The position numbers were made by a program, and so were the translations under genes. From Actinotalea sp963807045 (GTDB taxonomy: Bacteria; Actinomycetota; Actinomycetes; Actinomycetales; Cellulomonadaceae), in assembly GCA_963807045.1 (NCBI GenBank), contig CAWDZL010000002.1:2864519-2928518 (forward strand): 64,000 nt of DNA, read 5' to 3'. The first letter of the stretch is position 1; each line of letters starts with the position of its first letter. Shown in pieces: positions 61,517 to 64,000 of this stretch. The notes beneath the pieces were generated by a model. It made no database searches and was not told where the DNA came from. It saw only the letters and a list, made by a program, of their open reading frames with translations.

Positions 61517-61884
61517 GTGTGCACCCGCGTCAGGTTGACGGCGTGCTCCATCTCGTCGATAGCCCCGGGGTCGCCGTCGACCGGGACGACCTGGTGCCAG
61601 TAGACGTTGCAGCCGGGATCGAACAGGTCGGACTCCCGGTACAGGACGGTGCCCTTGACGCCGGGGTCGAGCCAGTACGGCTCGCACACCAGCACGTCGC
61701 CGGCGGTGAGACCGAACCGTGGCTCATCCTCGTTGAGCACGTACCGTCGCGGCCGGCGGAACGCCTGGTTCACCGCGTCCCAGCGTGCCCGGTGTGCGCT
61801 GCGGCGTCGTCGCCCGGAGCGCGTGGTGCAGTCCTGGCCCTTGCGCGCGCCGCAGTGCGTGCAGCCGACGGTGCTCGTCTTCAT
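61513..61884 (-). CDS. Small zinc-finger protein
   Basis: 123 aa. N-terminal zinc knuckle CTHCGARKGQDCTTRSGRR, then a basic stretch RSAHRARWDAVNQAFRR and a beta-rich C half (DVLVCEPYWLDPGVKGTVLY). This knuckle type is common in actinophage small proteins. ATGA overlap with ParB places it in the same operon. Confidence 0.6.
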   Translation of the reverse strand: MKTSTVGCTHCGARKGQDCTTRSGRRRRSAHRARWDAVNQAFRRPRRYVLNEDEPRFGLTAGDVLVCEPYWLDPGVKGTVLYRESDLFDPGCNVYWHQVVPVDGDPGAIDEMEHAVNLTRVHT

Positions 61885-61923
61885 GCACAGCAGATGTGCG
61901 GCAGAGGGTGCTCCGTGCGCGCG

Positions 61924-62445
61924 TCAGTCCACGGATGCGGTCGACTCGAGCGACCGGGCGATCCGCTCCGTCATCATCGGTGCGCGCGTGAACCAGTCCG
62001 CAGGCAGAACGCCGCCCTCGTGACGCAGGGTAGGGGCCAGGCTCGTCGCGACGGCCGCATCGGGTGTGGTGGCCCAGCCACCGCACGTCATGAGCAACTC
62101 CGAGCGGACGGGGAGCACGGCGCCCGGGTAGGACTGCCAGACCCTGTAGAGCCTGTGCCGGCCACTGCTCGGATCCCTGCGCCAGAGGTCCGAGGCAACC
62201 GCACGGCTGCCGTCGAGCCACTGGCCGAGCACCTGGTACTCGCCTTCGTCCAGGTCCGGCAGGCGCAGGACGAACGCGGCGTCGGTCCGGGCGGCCCGCA
62301 CCAGGTCCGCGATCACCCTCAAGATCGGCACGACGCGGACCAGCGGGCGGTCCGGGCGGAGGTCCCACCCGCCGGGATCGGCCAGCCCCGAAAGGTCTCG
62401 CGCGGACACCGTCAGGACTTCCGGCGGGGTTGAATCAGCCGGCAC
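61924..62445 (-). CDS. Hypothetical protein
   Basis: 173 aa, not recognised. Mixed alpha/beta, acidic. Segments such as EYQVLGQWLDGSRAVASDLW and HRLYRVWQSYPGAVLPVRSE look globular; no motif or TM. GTG start likely. Part of the minus-strand operon (39-base gap downstream, 32-base gap upstream). Confidence 0.5.
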   Translation of the reverse strand: MPADSTPPEVLTVSARDLSGLADPGGWDLRPDRPLVRVVPILRVIADLVRAARTDAAFVLRLPDLDEGEYQVLGQWLDGSRAVASDLWRRDPSSGRHRLYRVWQSYPGAVLPVRSELLMTCGGWATTPDAAVATSLAPTLRHEGGVLPADWFTRAPMMTERIARSLESTASVD

Positions 62446-62477
62446 GACGTCCTCATCGGCTCGGCCTGAGGTCCACT

Positions 62478-63409
62478 TCAGTCCTCGAGCTCGGCGTTGT
62501 GCAGACAGCGGCCGGCGGCCTCTGCCAGCTCGTGGAACGCGGCACGCTTCGTCTCGGGGTCGTCGATGACCAGGGGCCGGTCACCCACAAGTAGGTCCAT
62601 GTCGATATCGGTCGGCAGGAGCGCCTTGGCGGCGTCGACGACCTCCGGGTACTGGTCGGTGCGCAGGGTGCGGAACACCAGACTGCTGAGCTCGTTGATG
62701 GCGGGCTTGCCGGGCATCGCGCGCACGGCGGCGTCGGCGACTGCTCGCTGTGCGGCACGGCGGGAGCGCCGGTCGATCGTCGGCAGGGCCTCCAGTAGGA
62801 GGGGCGAGCGGGTGGCGACGAAGCTTGGACATCGTGCCGTCGTACGTCCCGCGCAGCGACCAGCGGAGCATGGCGACGACCGGCGGGGTGTACCCGGGCA
62901 GGATCCGCTCCCAGAAGTCGCATCGCTCGTCCCACTCGGTCGCGGTGACGTCGCCAGGGCGATCGGTGTTGTTCCAGTACCCGTACGCCTCGACCTCAGG
63001 TTGCGCCTCGAACGCCTCGACCAGCGTGTGCTCCTCGGCGAACAGCAGCACGCCATGGCGCCCCGTCTTGGGGTCCAGCCCGATGCACAGCTCCACGCGG
63101 TTCGGGTCGCGGCGGCGGTCGTTCTCCTTGAGCCCCGCCTGTTCGTCCTCGTAGGCGACGAAGGCCGACATCAACGGCAGCCTCATCAGGGCCGCGAGAT
63201 CGTCTCCGGCGTGCTCGACGGGTCCGTGGACTGCGGCCTTGTCGATCACAGAGCAGACCCGTTCCGCGAGGATGCGGGCGTCGGCACGGTCCCGGACCGG
63301 GTCCAGTGCGGAACGTGCAGTCGCGATGAACCGGAACGGGTCGACGCCTGTCGCGAGCCGGTACCCGTGATGTAGCTTCGCGCTCGATGACGTCCTGATG
63401 TGCGGACAT
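62478..63409 (-). CDS. Hypothetical alpha-helical protein (frameshifted)
   Basis: About 310 aa when restored; no family recognised. N part DPFRFIATARSALDPVRDRA, middle HGVLLFAEEHTLVEAFEAQP and DERCDFWERILPGYTPPVVA, C part ALPTIDRRSRRAAQRAVADA. An extra base at ~62,825 separates TYDGTMSK from FVATRSPLLLEALP. The N terminus is also uncertain: ATG 63409 (MSAHQDVIER) needs a second shift to join KLHHGYRLATG; an in-frame alternative begins further upstream. First gene of the operon. Confidence 0.45.
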
Positions 63410-63430
63410 CCCACCAAGTGCCGCACATCA
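63396..63430. promoter_or_regulatory. Palindromic operator in a divergent promoter region
   Basis: TGATGTGCGG (63396-63405) and CCGCACATCA (63421-63430) are perfect inverted arms with a 15-base spacer, between the minus-strand operon and the divergent methyltransferase gene. Confidence 0.55.
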
Positions 63431-63438
63431 GAGGTCAC

Positions 63439-64000
63439 GTGAACGACCAAGCCGCCACCATCAACGAGCGAGCCGTCCTCGAAGACCAGGTCGGAACCTT
63501 CTCCCTCGCGCAGCGTACGCCGTGGTGGAAGCCGCCGGCGTCGCCGACCGCGACCGAGGCAACGACGTCGTGCACGGCGCGACCGACACCAGGTGGAAGA
63601 GGCGGGTCAGGGGAGCGCTCCAGGACCTCGAGCGGGACGGCCGGCTGGGCCTCGGGCCGTCCGTGTGGGTGATCGACGGTGAACCGTCCGCGCCACGCGC
63701 CGCCGTGCTCATCTCGCTCGACGGAGCCCACGGCCAGGTCGAGCTTCGCCTCGCACGAGCCGCTGACCTCCTACAGCAACTTGAAACCCCACCCGCCTTG
63801 ATCTGCGTCGACCCGCCCTACGGTCTCGGTGTCGGGCGCGGACCCCGACACGACACCGGCGCGCGCCTGTACGCCCGCGACGCCAGCACCATCGTGCCCG
63901 GCTACATCGACGTCGACCCGGCCGCCTACCGGGCGTTCACCACGGAGTGGGTACAGGCCGCCGCCCGTGCGTTGACCGCCGGAGGCTATCTCGCGGCGAT
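63439..64000 (+). CDS. DNA methyltransferase, 5' part (frameshifted, cut by window end)
   Basis: A winged-helix-like N domain (TINERAVLEDQVGTFSLAQ, RVRGALQDLERDGRLGLGPS) precedes the methyltransferase core. CVDPPYGLGVG is the DPPY motif IV of amino (N6-adenine or N4-cytosine) methyltransferases. One base is missing near 63,513 (CAGCGTACG for CAGGCGTACG), joining SLAQ to AYAVVEAAGVA. GTG start with GAGGTCAC upstream. SAM-binding and target domains lie beyond the window. A lone phage/plasmid methylase or part of a modification system. Confidence 0.7.

Larger units (their letters stand above)
54613..64000. mobile_element. Element B: second integrated element, left part
   Basis: Begins after the second tRNA fragment and runs beyond the window. 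Cargo seen: membrane protein, RNase H, EAL protein, MmcB-like nuclease, HerA-like ATPase, ParB-like protein, zinc-finger protein, hypotheticals and a DNA methyltransferase. No integrase or structural gene is seen yet, so plasmid, ICE or phage nature is open. The intact tRNA-Asn is predicted at its far right end. Confidence 0.55.

Overview
The window looks like chromosome of a very high-G+C actinobacterium, most like Cellulomonas or a relative in Micrococcales. The clues are the G/C-saturated codon third positions, the housekeeping gene order (ybeY, CBS/CorC, era ... recO, uppS ... glyS ... dus ... dgt, dnaG), a leuA attenuator with an RRRGEV-type leader peptide, and many promoters whose TANNNT -10 box lies only 6-8 bases before the start codon, which implies leaderless mRNAs. 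I could not run any search; all calls come from reading the sequence.

Bases 1-39.8 kb are core chromosome. In order: the end of ybeY, a CBS-domain membrane protein, era, an alpha/beta hydrolase fused to a membrane domain, an LRV-like membrane protein, the leuA leader and leuA, rsgA, recO, uppS, a glyoxalase-like gene, the zinc block zur-znuB-znuC-znuA, glyS, an ECF-type sigma factor with a coupled membrane protein, a nitronate monooxygenase-like gene, an SRPBCC protein, dus, five tandem paralogues of a membrane-anchored PQQ-like propeller protein, a GH13 glucosidase with its LacI regulator, dgt, dnaG, a zinc-ribbon-like protein, a TetR repressor with an MFS exporter, and a small hypothetical gene.

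At 39,881 a truncated 3' half of a tRNA-Asn gene, still followed by its own terminator, marks a hot spot carrying two tandem mobile elements. Element A (about 39,883-54,612, 14.7 kb) reads as a provirus of the tailless PRD1/tectivirus-like double-jelly-roll lineage: tyrosine integrase, A32/FtsK-like packaging ATPase, a 394-aa putative capsid protein, an 18-gene translationally coupled minus-strand operon of tiny membrane proteins, two muralytic enzymes, a spike-like protein, a winged-helix Rep-like protein in place of a protein-primed polymerase, and a divergent pair of paralogous HTH repressors. A second copy of the tRNA 3' end (54,575-54,612) separates it from element B.

Element B (54.6 kb to beyond 64 kb) carries a mostly minus-strand operon: zinc-finger protein, ParB-like protein, coiled-coil protein, HerA-like ATPase with tandem winged helices, MmcB-like PD-(D/E)XK nuclease, EAL phosphodiesterase, RNase H and a membrane protein. 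A DNA methyltransferase runs divergently off the right edge. Its class is unclear to me and its integrase is not in the window.

About eighteen genes, including the essential dnaG, are interrupted by one-base shifts, mostly in short G or C runs and mostly insertions. The simplest reading is sequence error rather than gene decay, so I give the spans of the restored genes and mark each shift.
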